DNA of 64,000 nt. Source: Bacillota bacterium (GTDB lineage Bacteria; Bacillota; Clostridia; Oscillospirales; Oscillospiraceae). The position numbers were made by a program, and so were the translations under genes. This document shows, piece after piece, positions 49,748 through 56,647 of this stretch. The stretch covers positions 1 through 64,000 of the forward strand of contig JAUMWD010000009.1 in NCBI GenBank assembly GCA_030529825.1. The letters run 5' to 3'. The number at the start of each line of letters is the position of its first letter. Positions within the stretch are counted from its first letter, which is position 1. Below the pieces are notes generated by a model that had not been told where the DNA came from, did no database searches, and saw only the letters and a program-made list of their open reading frames with translations.

Positions 49748-49882
49748 ATGTTCTGCAATAACAATAACAACTGCATTTGGGTAATAATTATTCTTCTCAT
49801 CATTTTCTTCGGATGCGGCAACAACGGCTGCGGCTGCGGAAACGACAACAACGGCTGCGGCTGTGGCTGTGGCTGCAACTGA
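49748..49882 (+). CDS. 44-aa Cys/Gly/Asn-rich membrane microprotein
   Basis: 44 aa. Layout: MFCNNNNNC, a hydrophobic helix IWVIIILLIIFF (10-21), then a tail of 23 residues made only of Gly, Cys, Asn and one Asp, with CGCG repeated. AAAGG upstream and a plus-strand-only terminator downstream show it is a real transcription unit although very short and opposite to its neighbours. Resembles in design the tiny hydrophobic or Cys-rich proteins linked to sporulation in Firmicutes, but I cannot assign it to one. The tail recalls the CGCG repeats of the NifX-like protein at 3910-4347. A metal-binding or disulfide-linked coat role is speculation. Confidence 0.75.
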   Translation: MFCNNNNNCIWVIIILLIIFFGCGNNGCGCGNDNNGCGCGCGCN

Positions 49883-49906
49883 TTCGATGAAACTGAATTA
49901 AGTCAT

Positions 49907-49935
49907 ACGGGGTTCCTTCGGGAGCCTCGTTTTAT
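49907..49935 (+). terminator. Terminator of the microprotein gene
   Basis: 10-bp stem 49907-49916 with 49921-49930 closed by a C(TTCG)G tetraloop; two G-U pairs form only in the plus-strand RNA; T run follows. Confidence 0.82.
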
Positions 49936-49972
49936 CATTTATGCTTCCATAAGACGGCTAAAGCTGTTTGCT

Positions 49973-50518
49973 CTATTTTTCGTTTATGACAATCTGCACC
50001 CTGCGGTCATATTTATCCGTGGGAATATTGTCATTCATCTGCCGGCTTCTGATAAGGCAGACGCTTACGCAGTTGTGGTTCTCAAGGAATCGGTCATAGT
50101 AGCCTGCTCCCCGTCCGAGGCGGTTGCCACGGGAATCACAGCTCAAGGCAGGCACTATAATCAGATCGCCGTCACCGCATTCTATATGGCGGCAGCTTAA
50201 ATCCGGCTCGGGTATTCCGTAGAGGCCCGGTTTCATATGGTCAAGGTCGTGTATTTCTCGAAAAATCATCTTGCCTGCCGCAAGGCTCACGGGAAGCGCT
50301 ACCCGCTTTCCGTCCTGCAGGGCGCGCAGAATAATCTCCCGTGTGTCAACTTCCCTGCCCACGGAATAATAGGCAAAAATGCAGTTGGAGCTTTTGTATT
50401 CCTCTGAAGCAAGGAATTTTTCCCTTATCTTCGAATTACTTTCACAAATATAGCTCTCGGGTAATTCATTAATCTTCGCTTTTACGGCGCTTCGCAGCAT
50501 CCTTTTAGCTTCACGCAT
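49973..50518 (-). CDS. 5-formyltetrahydrofolate cyclo-ligase
   Basis: 181 aa. It converts 5-formyl-THF to 5,10-methenyl-THF with ATP. N-terminal KRMLRSAVKAKINELP, the Tyr-rich ISCC-like FAYYSVGREVDTR, and the ATP-binding GNRLGRGAGYYDRFL motif. The start overlaps the tmk stop (TAATG), so the two are translated together; both serve one-carbon/thymidylate metabolism. Confidence 0.94.
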   Translation of the reverse strand: MREAKRMLRSAVKAKINELPESYICESNSKIREKFLASEEYKSSNCIFAYYSVGREVDTREIILRALQDGKRVALPVSLAAGKMIFREIHDLDHMKPGLYGIPEPDLSCRHIECGDGDLIIVPALSCDSRGNRLGRGAGYYDRFLENHNCVSVCLIRSRQMNDNIPTDKYDRRVQIVINEK

Positions 50519-51189
50519 TACAACGCTTCCCTTATGATTTTATAAATTTCCTCATGCTTTTCCGCTATACTTCTCTCCTGCCCGTCTTTCAAAAACGGAA
50601 TGCGTGTCCATCCGTAGTAATCCGCAGCTCTGTCAGCAACGCGGAGGCAGTTTTTCAAATATGCTATATCTTTTTCATGTATATCCGCTTCGGTATTGGT
50701 CTTTTCCTGTCGGTGCTGCATACGGGCAAGGGATGTCTCGATATCAACATCAAGGTATATGACGAGGTCAGGCTTCGGAAGTTCCATCTTCACATATTCA
50801 AGGTCATAAAGCCACCGGAAGAACTTTTCAAGCTCCTCATCGGGGAGCTTCGCACCCTGATGCACGGCGTTGGAGGTCGTATATCTGTCCGACAGAATGA
50901 ATCCGCCCTGCTTATAGGTTTCGCCCCAGTCCGTGCGGTACGCCGCAAAGCGGTCCACCGCATAGAAGGTGGATGCGGCGTAGGCATTTACATCCGCAGG
51001 ATTGGCACCGAATTCGCCGCCCAGATACATACGGATAAGCGCCGAGCTTTCCTTATCGTAACGGGGAAAAACTATATGATTATAGGCGATGCCGTCCTCT
51101 TCGAGATGCTCGCATATACGGCGGTAGTGGGCAGACTTGCCGCTTCCGTCTATGCCCTCTATTACTATGAGCTTACCCTTATTTCCCAT
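50518..51189 (-). CDS. tmk: Thymidylate kinase
   Basis: 223 aa. P-loop EGIDGSGKS (residues 11-19), FPRYDKESSALIRMYLGGEFG, DRYTTSNAVHQG with the DR(Y) motif, LDVDIETSLARM and a lid with RQEKTNTEAD. Phosphorylates dTMP to dTDP. The FPRYD and lid form is the type also seen in clostridia and eukaryotes; a wider deoxynucleotide specificity is possible. It overlaps the tagA-like stop by 11 bp. Confidence 0.93.
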   Translation of the reverse strand: MGNKGKLIVIEGIDGSGKSAHYRRICEHLEEDGIAYNHIVFPRYDKESSALIRMYLGGEFGANPADVNAYAASTFYAVDRFAAYRTDWGETYKQGGFILSDRYTTSNAVHQGAKLPDEELEKFFRWLYDLEYVKMELPKPDLVIYLDVDIETSLARMQHRQEKTNTEADIHEKDIAYLKNCLRVADRAADYYGWTRIPFLKDGQERSIAEKHEEIYKIIREAL

Positions 51190-51916
51190 TGAAAATCTTC
51201 CTCAATCTCTTTCCCATCGCTTTTACAAGGAAAAGCGGCAGTTTATATATTCTCTTAAAGCGCACAGGCTCCTTCAGGCAGCGGTAGAACCACTCAAGAT
51301 TCAGCTTTTGCCAGAATTCCGGGGCGCGCTGAACGGTACCCGCAAAGACATCCAGCGTTCCGCCAAGTCCCGCCATAAGTCCCACATCGAGCACGGCTCT
51401 GTTCTTCGCCATCCACAGCTCCTGCTTCGGTGCTCCCAGGCACACTAACAGGAAATCCGGCTTTGCGGCATTTATCTTCTCCACAACAGGGCCGTCGTCC
51501 TTAAAATAGCCGTCGTTCATGCCGCATATGTTAATTCCCGGGAAGTCCTTTTTCATCTGCTCCGCGGCCATTTCAGCCACGCCGGGCTTTGCACCCAGCA
51601 GGAATGCGGATTTGCCGCTTTCGGCGATGTACTTCAGTATCTCGGCTGCGATCTCAATTCCCGGCAGACGCTCCTTCAGCGGTGTTCCCAGAAGCTTTGA
51701 TGCCTTAACAACACCTATACCGTCGGGGATAACAAGGTTTGCACCGTTTACGGCGGCGCAGACCTCCTCACTTTCCCATGTCTGCATGACGATTTCAGGA
51801 TTTGGCGTCACCATATATGCGGAGGAATGTTCGTCAATAAGCCTTTTCGCCAATTCAATTGTATCATTTCTTGTCAGCGTGTCAAAGCCGACACCCAACA
51901 CATCAATTCTGCTCAA
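51179..51916 (-). CDS. WecB/TagA/CpsF family (GT26) glycosyltransferase
   Basis: 245 aa. Typical GT26 sequence: MVTPNPEIVMQTW, NLVIPDGIGVVKASKLLG, FLLGAKPGVAEMAA, LLVCLGAPKQELWM, AGLGGTLDVFAGTVQRAPEFWQKLNLEWFYRCLKEP. TagA adds ManNAc to lipid-linked GlcNAc in wall teichoic acid; here it may start a secondary wall polymer, which the SLH proteins could use as anchor (inference). The start is TTG at 51916, overlapping the sirtuin TGA. The C-terminal basic tail (RFKRIYKLPLFLVKAMGKRLRKIF) suits membrane association. Confidence 0.92.
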   Translation of the reverse strand: MSRIDVLGVGFDTLTRNDTIELAKRLIDEHSSAYMVTPNPEIVMQTWESEEVCAAVNGANLVIPDGIGVVKASKLLGTPLKERLPGIEIAAEILKYIAESGKSAFLLGAKPGVAEMAAEQMKKDFPGINICGMNDGYFKDDGPVVEKINAAKPDFLLVCLGAPKQELWMAKNRAVLDVGLMAGLGGTLDVFAGTVQRAPEFWQKLNLEWFYRCLKEPVRFKRIYKLPLFLVKAMGKRLRKIFNGK

Positions 51917-52629
51917 AGCTGGCTGAACACCTTTCCGATTTTTTCGTTAATTACGAGGTCTGCCTCGCTGTCATAGGGAGTTGCACTGAGATTCACCAGC
52001 ACAAGCTTATTTCCGCGGTAATAATTAATGAGACCGGCGGCAGGATATACATTCAAAGATGTACCGCCGATAATAAGCACCTCGGCATTTCTGATATAGT
52101 CAATGGCCTCATACATGATTTTGTCATCCAAAGGCTCCTCATAAAGCACAATGTCGGGGCGGATTACGCCGCCGCAGCGGCATTTAGGCACACCCTCACC
52201 GTGGTTCATTTTATCCGCGGGATAAGGGCAGCCGCAGGTGGAGCAGTAGCTTCGGAGAATGCTTCCGTGAAGCTCTAACACCTTCTTGCTGCCTGCTGCC
52301 TGATGCAGGCCGTCAATATTCTGGGTTACAACAGCCCGGAGCTTTCCCTTCTGCTCAAGCTCCGCAAGCTTGAGGTGGGCGGCATTGGGCTTAACCCCGT
52401 CAATCACCAGCTTTTCGCGGTGGAAACGGTAATACTCCTCGGGGTAACGGGTGAAGAAGGTATGGCTCAATATAGTCTCGGGAGGATATTTCCACTTCTG
52501 ATTATACAGACCGTCAACACTGTGAAAATCGGGAATACCGCTTTCCGTGGACACTCCTGCACCGCCGAAAAACACAACATTGTCGCTCTCGTCAATCCAC
52601 TTTTTCAGCTGTAAAATCTTTTCATCCAC
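51913..52629 (-). CDS. Sirtuin-type NAD-dependent protein deacylase
   Basis: 238 aa. GAGVSTESGIPDF, TQNIDGLH, catalytic His in LHGS, zinc Cys pairs CSTC and CRCG, GTSLNVYPAAG. Removes acyl groups from lysines using NAD+. Start GTG at 52629 with AGGAGG 8 nt upstream. It overlaps the GT26 gene, but functional linkage is not obvious. Confidence 0.95.
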   Translation of the reverse strand: MDEKILQLKKWIDESDNVVFFGGAGVSTESGIPDFHSVDGLYNQKWKYPPETILSHTFFTRYPEEYYRFHREKLVIDGVKPNAAHLKLAELEQKGKLRAVVTQNIDGLHQAAGSKKVLELHGSILRSYCSTCGCPYPADKMNHGEGVPKCRCGGVIRPDIVLYEEPLDDKIMYEAIDYIRNAEVLIIGGTSLNVYPAAGLINYYRGNKLVLVNLSATPYDSEADLVINEKIGKVFSQL

Positions 52630-52694
52630 AGAAACTTCCTCCTAACCTTATAAAATAAATATTTAATCAGTTTATTATACTACAACAACGCGCC

Positions 52695-53513
52695 CTAATC
52701 AAGCAAATATTGCTCTATTATCTTCGCCACACCGTCGTTTTCGTTTGTGTCTGCAATGACATCAGCAAGAGCTTTTACCCTGTCGCTGCCGTTTGCCATG
52801 GCCACCTTGAGGCCTGCGCAGGCTATCATTTCCTCGTCATTTTCCGCATCGCCTACGGCTATGACCTCGGACATATCAATACCCAGTCGCTCGCAGAGAA
52901 GTCTTAGTCCCTCGGCCTTGTTGACACCAACTGCATTTATTTCAAGCGACCGTGAATTATGAGTGGTGAAGGTCACGGGAAGGTTCTTGATTTTCTCAAA
53001 AACCTCATCCGCCTCGTAGTCGTTGCCGAAGAAAAGATTGAACTTTTCCAGCTCCGCGGGATGCTCCATGAAATAGTTCATGGAATCGTCCACAACATTC
53101 ATATACGAACGGTAAATCTCGGCATAGGCAGGAAGTCCGAAATCCTCAAGATTGTCCACGCACCATCCGCTGCCGTAGGTTTCGTTTTCATAGAACAGAA
53201 TGGGATAAACATAGCAGCCGTTTGAAGCAGCAATAATGCGCTTGGAGGTCTCTGCGTCAATCATCCTGTGAAGCAGGAATTTTCCCGTTTCAAGGTCAAT
53301 CACCGTGCCGCCGCTGGCGGTGATTGCATAGCGCATCCCCTTTATCATGTCGATATACGGTCTTATGAGGCTAATGCTTCTACCCGTTGAAAACACAACA
53401 TATTTTCCCTGCTCAATGGCCTTATCCATGGCGGCAATCGTGCGGGGCGAAAGCCTCTTGTCATCGGTCAAGGCCGTTCCGTCCATATCAGTTGCAATTA
53501 GCTTATATGTCAT
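52695..53513 (-). CDS. Cof-type HAD superfamily phosphatase
   Basis: 272 aa. HAD motif I ATDMDGTAL, motif II FSTGRS, Lys region NKAEGLRLLCERLG, motif IV GDAENDEEMIACAG, with the large C2 cap. Substrate in this family is broad (sugar phosphates, FMN, pyridoxal phosphate) and cannot be named. Its ATG overlaps the glycosylase stop by 4 bp. Confidence 0.94.
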   Translation of the reverse strand: MTYKLIATDMDGTALTDDKRLSPRTIAAMDKAIEQGKYVVFSTGRSISLIRPYIDMIKGMRYAITASGGTVIDLETGKFLLHRMIDAETSKRIIAASNGCYVYPILFYENETYGSGWCVDNLEDFGLPAYAEIYRSYMNVVDDSMNYFMEHPAELEKFNLFFGNDYEADEVFEKIKNLPVTFTTHNSRSLEINAVGVNKAEGLRLLCERLGIDMSEVIAVGDAENDEEMIACAGLKVAMANGSDRVKALADVIADTNENDGVAKIIEQYLLD

Positions 53514-54316
53514 TTTCCCATACTCCTTGCATAATAAAAAATGTACTGCTGGGCAAGCCCTGCATAAGGCCCAAGCGATTCGGGATTGAAATTCCGGGGG
53601 AAGTTTTCCTTAAGCGCCCGCTTCATCCACACATCAACGGGAAAAGCCTCCATGTGTGCAAGTCCGAAAAGCACAACGCAGTTGGCCACCTTTTCGCCGA
53701 TGCCCCGAAGACCTCGCAGGCTCTTTATGGCATCCTTATAATTCACGGACTTCAGTGCCTCAAGGTCAAGGCTTCCGTCGGCAACCGCCTTTGCGGCAAT
53801 GATGATATATTCGGCGCGGTAGCCGGCGCGAAGCGGTGCTAAATCATCAATGGTGAGCTGCGCCATCTTTTCCGCCGTGGGGAAACTATAATACACAGTA
53901 TCCCCGACTTTTATCTCTTCACCGAAGCTCTCACAGAGTTTTTCAACGATTCCCTTTATACGGCTTATGTTGTTGCACTGCGAAATAATAAAGGAGCAGA
54001 GCGCCTCCCAGGAATCCTGACGCAGTATGCGTATTCCGTATCCGAACTCACGGCAGGCTTCAAGATATTCCCCGGTAAACGCAGCGCTGATTTCCTCATA
54101 ATCCGTGGCTAAATCAAAATAATTTTGCCAGAATTTTCCCTCAGTATCGGAAGTTATGTAAACTTCACCGTCTATATTCTCCACCTCTGCGTAATGGCCG
54201 GACACAACGCCGTGATAGACTCCATTTTCATCGGAATTCCATCTGAAGCACTGTCCGCATTCAAAGGTTTTGACAATATCCAGCGATTTTGCATCGCAGA
54301 GTTTTATCCTTTGCAT
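53510..54316 (-). CDS. 8-oxoguanine DNA glycosylase, OGG1 type
   Basis: 268 aa. N-terminal OGG_N domain (TFECGQCFRW), then HhH-GPD: FIISQCNNISRIKGIVEKL, hairpin LRGLRGIGEKVANCV with the catalytic Lys, and FPVDVWMKR with the catalytic Asp. Removes oxidised guanine with AP lyase action. ATG at 54316 has GGTGAT upstream; a TTG precedes it. First gene of a pair with the HAD phosphatase. Confidence 0.93.
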   Translation of the reverse strand: MQRIKLCDAKSLDIVKTFECGQCFRWNSDENGVYHGVVSGHYAEVENIDGEVYITSDTEGKFWQNYFDLATDYEEISAAFTGEYLEACREFGYGIRILRQDSWEALCSFIISQCNNISRIKGIVEKLCESFGEEIKVGDTVYYSFPTAEKMAQLTIDDLAPLRAGYRAEYIIIAAKAVADGSLDLEALKSVNYKDAIKSLRGLRGIGEKVANCVVLFGLAHMEAFPVDVWMKRALKENFPRNFNPESLGPYAGLAQQYIFYYARSMGK

Positions 54317-54368
54317 CAATAATCACCCAAAATAATTATAATACCAAACCGCTGTTTTTACAAGCTTG

Positions 54369-54397
54369 TTGCCATGAGAGTTAAAATGTGAGATAAT
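54369..54397 (+). promoter_or_regulatory. Promoter of the CoA-transferase gene
   Basis: TTGCCA (54369-54374), 17-bp spacer, GATAAT (54392-54397). A 10-bp palindrome ACAAGCTTGT (54360-54369) touches the -35 and may be a regulator site. Confidence 0.65.
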
Positions 54398-54425
54398 GAA
54401 TTACTATCTCTTTTCGGAGGCAAAT

Positions 54426-55760
54426 ATGGATTATAAAGCCTTATATAAAGAAAAGCTCCGCACGGCTGACGAGGCGGTGCAATGCGTTAAAAGCGGTGAC
54501 TGGGTTGAATACACCACAAATCTGGGCTTTGCTCCTTCCCTTGATGCCGCGCTTAGCCGCCGCAGGGATGAACTGCACAATGTCAAAATACGCGGTGACC
54601 TCATATTCGGGCCCGTTCAGGTTGTGGAATGCGACCCCGAAATGGAGCATTTTGTATACAACACTTGGCATTGCTCTGGCTATGAAAGGAAGCTTTGCGA
54701 CAAGGGCCGTGCCTTCTTTGAGCCCATGATTTTCCGCAATTTAGCTTGGTATTACAAGAATTTTCTCACTTCAAACATCTGCATGGTGACCGTTTCCGAT
54801 ATGGACGAGGAGGGTTATTTCTACTTCGGCTCCTCTCTCGGTCTTTCCAAGTGCATTGCGGACAACTGTGAGTTTGTAATCGTTGAGGTCAACCGCAACA
54901 TGCCCAAGATTTACGGCACAGAGGATGTGAGAATTCACATTTCCAAAGTCGATTTCATCGTTGAAAGCGGCGACCCTCCCCTTTTTGAGATGCCCAGCCC
55001 CAAGCCCACGGAAACCGATGTTATGATTGCAAGCCACATTCTGCCCCACATCTGTGACGGGGCAACCGTGCAGCTGGGTATCGGCGGAATGCCCAATGCC
55101 TTGGGCGAGCTTATTGCCAAATCCGACCTTAAGGATTTGGGCATGCACACGGAGCTTTGCTCCGACGGCTACTATGCCATGTTCAAGGCAGGAAAGCTCA
55201 CAAATGCCCGCAAGAGCATTAACCACGGCAAGGGAGTTCTCGGCATCGCCATCGGAAGCCACGAGTTCAACCAATGGCTGAACGAGAATCCCGACATTAT
55301 GGGCGCTCCCCTTTCCTATGTCAACGACCCCTATGTCATATCACAGCACGAGAACATGATTTCCATCAACGCCTGCATCTCCGCCGACCTCTTCGGTCAG
55401 ATTTGCTCCGAAAGCGCAGGTACACGACAGATTAGCGGCACCGGCGGTCAGCTTGACTTTGTAACCGGTGCATCCATGTCAAAGGGCGGCAAGGCGTTCA
55501 TCTGCATGACAAGCACCTACAGCGACAGAAACGGTGCGCTTCACAGCCGCATTGTTCCCACCTTTAACGGCGACATTGTCACAACTCCCCGCAGTCAGGC
55601 ATTCTACATTGCCACGGAATACGGCGTTGCAAATCTTGCAGGCAGAACCACCTGGGAGCGTGCTGACATGCTCATAAATCTTGCCCATCCCGATTTCCGC
55701 GATGAGCTTATTAAGGAAGCCGAAAAGATGAAAATATGGCTTCCCTCAAACAAGAGGTAA
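54426..55760 (+). CDS. Acetyl-CoA hydrolase/transferase family CoA-transferase, likely butyryl-CoA:acetate or 4-hydroxybutyrate type
   Basis: 444 aa. CGGAGG before the ATG at 54426. Class I CoA-transferase features: VQLGIGGMPNALGELI, GMHTELCSDG with the catalytic Glu, ISGTGGQLDFVTGASMSKGGKAFICM, VTTPRSQAFYIATEYGVANL. This architecture covers butyryl-CoA:acetate CoA-transferases of gut clostridia and 4-hydroxybutyrate CoA-transferases; which substrate is used cannot be fixed by eye. The butyrate reading fits a fermenting organism with an abundant alcohol dehydrogenase, but no other butyrate genes lie in the window. Followed by a deacylase gene 3 bp on. Confidence 0.9.
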   Translation: MDYKALYKEKLRTADEAVQCVKSGDWVEYTTNLGFAPSLDAALSRRRDELHNVKIRGDLIFGPVQVVECDPEMEHFVYNTWHCSGYERKLCDKGRAFFEPMIFRNLAWYYKNFLTSNICMVTVSDMDEEGYFYFGSSLGLSKCIADNCEFVIVEVNRNMPKIYGTEDVRIHISKVDFIVESGDPPLFEMPSPKPTETDVMIASHILPHICDGATVQLGIGGMPNALGELIAKSDLKDLGMHTELCSDGYYAMFKAGKLTNARKSINHGKGVLGIAIGSHEFNQWLNENPDIMGAPLSYVNDPYVISQHENMISINACISADLFGQICSESAGTRQISGTGGQLDFVTGASMSKGGKAFICMTSTYSDRNGALHSRIVPTFNGDIVTTPRSQAFYIATEYGVANLAGRTTWERADMLINLAHPDFRDELIKEAEKMKIWLPSNKR

Positions 55761-55763
55761 CAC

Positions 55764-56321
55764 ATGAACATTTCCGAACTTTTTACGGGCAGACCCGAAA
55801 ATTCCGAACAAAGACTTCACAAAGAAGTCCGCTGCTATGACCTGCTTGACAGGCTGGGAATTGAATATTTCCGAGTTGACCATGCCTTTGCGGACACCAT
55901 CGAGATGTGTCACGAGGTGGAAAAGGTGCTTGGCGCTGACATCTGCAAAAATCTTTTCCTCACAAACCGCCAGCAGACGGAGTTTTATCTTCTCCTCATG
56001 CCCGGTGACAAGCCCTTTAAGACAAAGCTGCTGTCAAAGCAGATTAACACCGCGCGGCTGTCCTTTGCATCCCCCGAACACATGGAGCAGTATCTCGACA
56101 TCACTCCCGGCTCCGTCAGCGTTCTCGGACTTATGAACGACGGCGGCAAGGTACATCTTGTCATTGACTCCGACCTTCTGAAGGACGAACATATAGGCTG
56201 TCATCCCTGCATTAACAGCTCAACTCTGAAAATAAAAACCGCTGATATTCTTGAAAAGTTCCTCCCCGAGGTGGGACATGAATTTGCAACGGTTGAGTTG
56301 CCCTGGATAATTGAAGAATAA
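55764..56321 (+). CDS. YbaK/ProX-type aminoacyl-tRNA deacylase
   Basis: 185 aa. INS-like editing domain similar to PrdX/ProXp: RCYDLLDRLGIEYFRVDHAFADTIEMC, ICKNLFLTNRQQTEFYLLLMPGDKPF, LSFASPEHMEQYLDITPGSVSVLGLMND, CHPCINSSTLKIKTADIL. Such free-standing proteins hydrolyse mischarged Ala- or Cys-tRNA(Pro). AGAGG lies before the ATG. Cotranscribed with the CoA-transferase, without evident metabolic link. Confidence 0.93.
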   Translation: MNISELFTGRPENSEQRLHKEVRCYDLLDRLGIEYFRVDHAFADTIEMCHEVEKVLGADICKNLFLTNRQQTEFYLLLMPGDKPFKTKLLSKQINTARLSFASPEHMEQYLDITPGSVSVLGLMNDGGKVHLVIDSDLLKDEHIGCHPCINSSTLKIKTADILEKFLPEVGHEFATVELPWIIEE

Positions 56322-56356
56322 AAAAATCCTGCACCTTACGGTGCAGGATTTTTTAT
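56321..56356. terminator. Bidirectional terminator
   Basis: 15-bp perfect stem, 56321-56335 with 56340-56354, loop TTAC. It serves the deacylase gene and convergent rpsU. Confidence 0.88.
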
Positions 56357-56362
56357 TGGATA

Positions 56363-56548
56363 TTAGTAATATCTCTTGTTCTTGTTCTTGCGTGCAGCCT
56401 CGCTCTTTTTGCGGCGACGGACGCTGGGGCTCTGATAATACTCTTTCTTTCTCAGATCCTGCATGACGCCTGCCTTTGCGGTAGCGCGCTTAAATCTCTT
56501 AAGAGCGTTGTCCAGAGACTCGTTTTCCTTGACATAGATTTCAGACAT
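56363..56548 (-). CDS. rpsU: Small ribosomal subunit protein bS21
   Basis: 61 aa. Classic S21: [47 protein letters not shown], very basic tail. Helps mRNA pairing near the anti-Shine-Dalgarno of 16S rRNA. It has a consensus promoter and a leader of about 60 nt containing two hairpins. Confidence 0.97.
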   Translation of the reverse strand: MSEIYVKENESLDNALKRFKRATAKAGVMQDLRKKEYYQSPSVRRRKKSEAARKNKNKRYY

Positions 56549-56567
56549 TTATTTCACTCCCTCCATT

Positions 56568-56603
56568 AACGCCTTTCGGCGCTTTAAGGGCCAAATCCTT
56601 GGC
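56568..56603 (-). promoter_or_regulatory. Two-hairpin leader of rpsU
   Basis: In the minus-strand RNA: GCCAA/TTGGC (56590-56603) followed by CGCC-GAAA-GGCG (about 56570-56581, GNRA tetraloop). They lie between the promoter and the ribosome site; a control role is possible but unproved. Confidence 0.4.
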
Positions 56604-56615
56604 TTAACGAATGAC

Positions 56616-56644
56616 ATTATACTTGCTTTTGCTTACAATGTCAA
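56616..56644 (-). promoter_or_regulatory. Consensus promoter of rpsU
   Basis: On the minus strand: TTGACA (56639-56644), 17-bp spacer, TATAAT (56616-56621), a perfect sigma-A match next to the leuS stop. Confidence 0.88.
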
Positions 56645-56647
56645 CAT

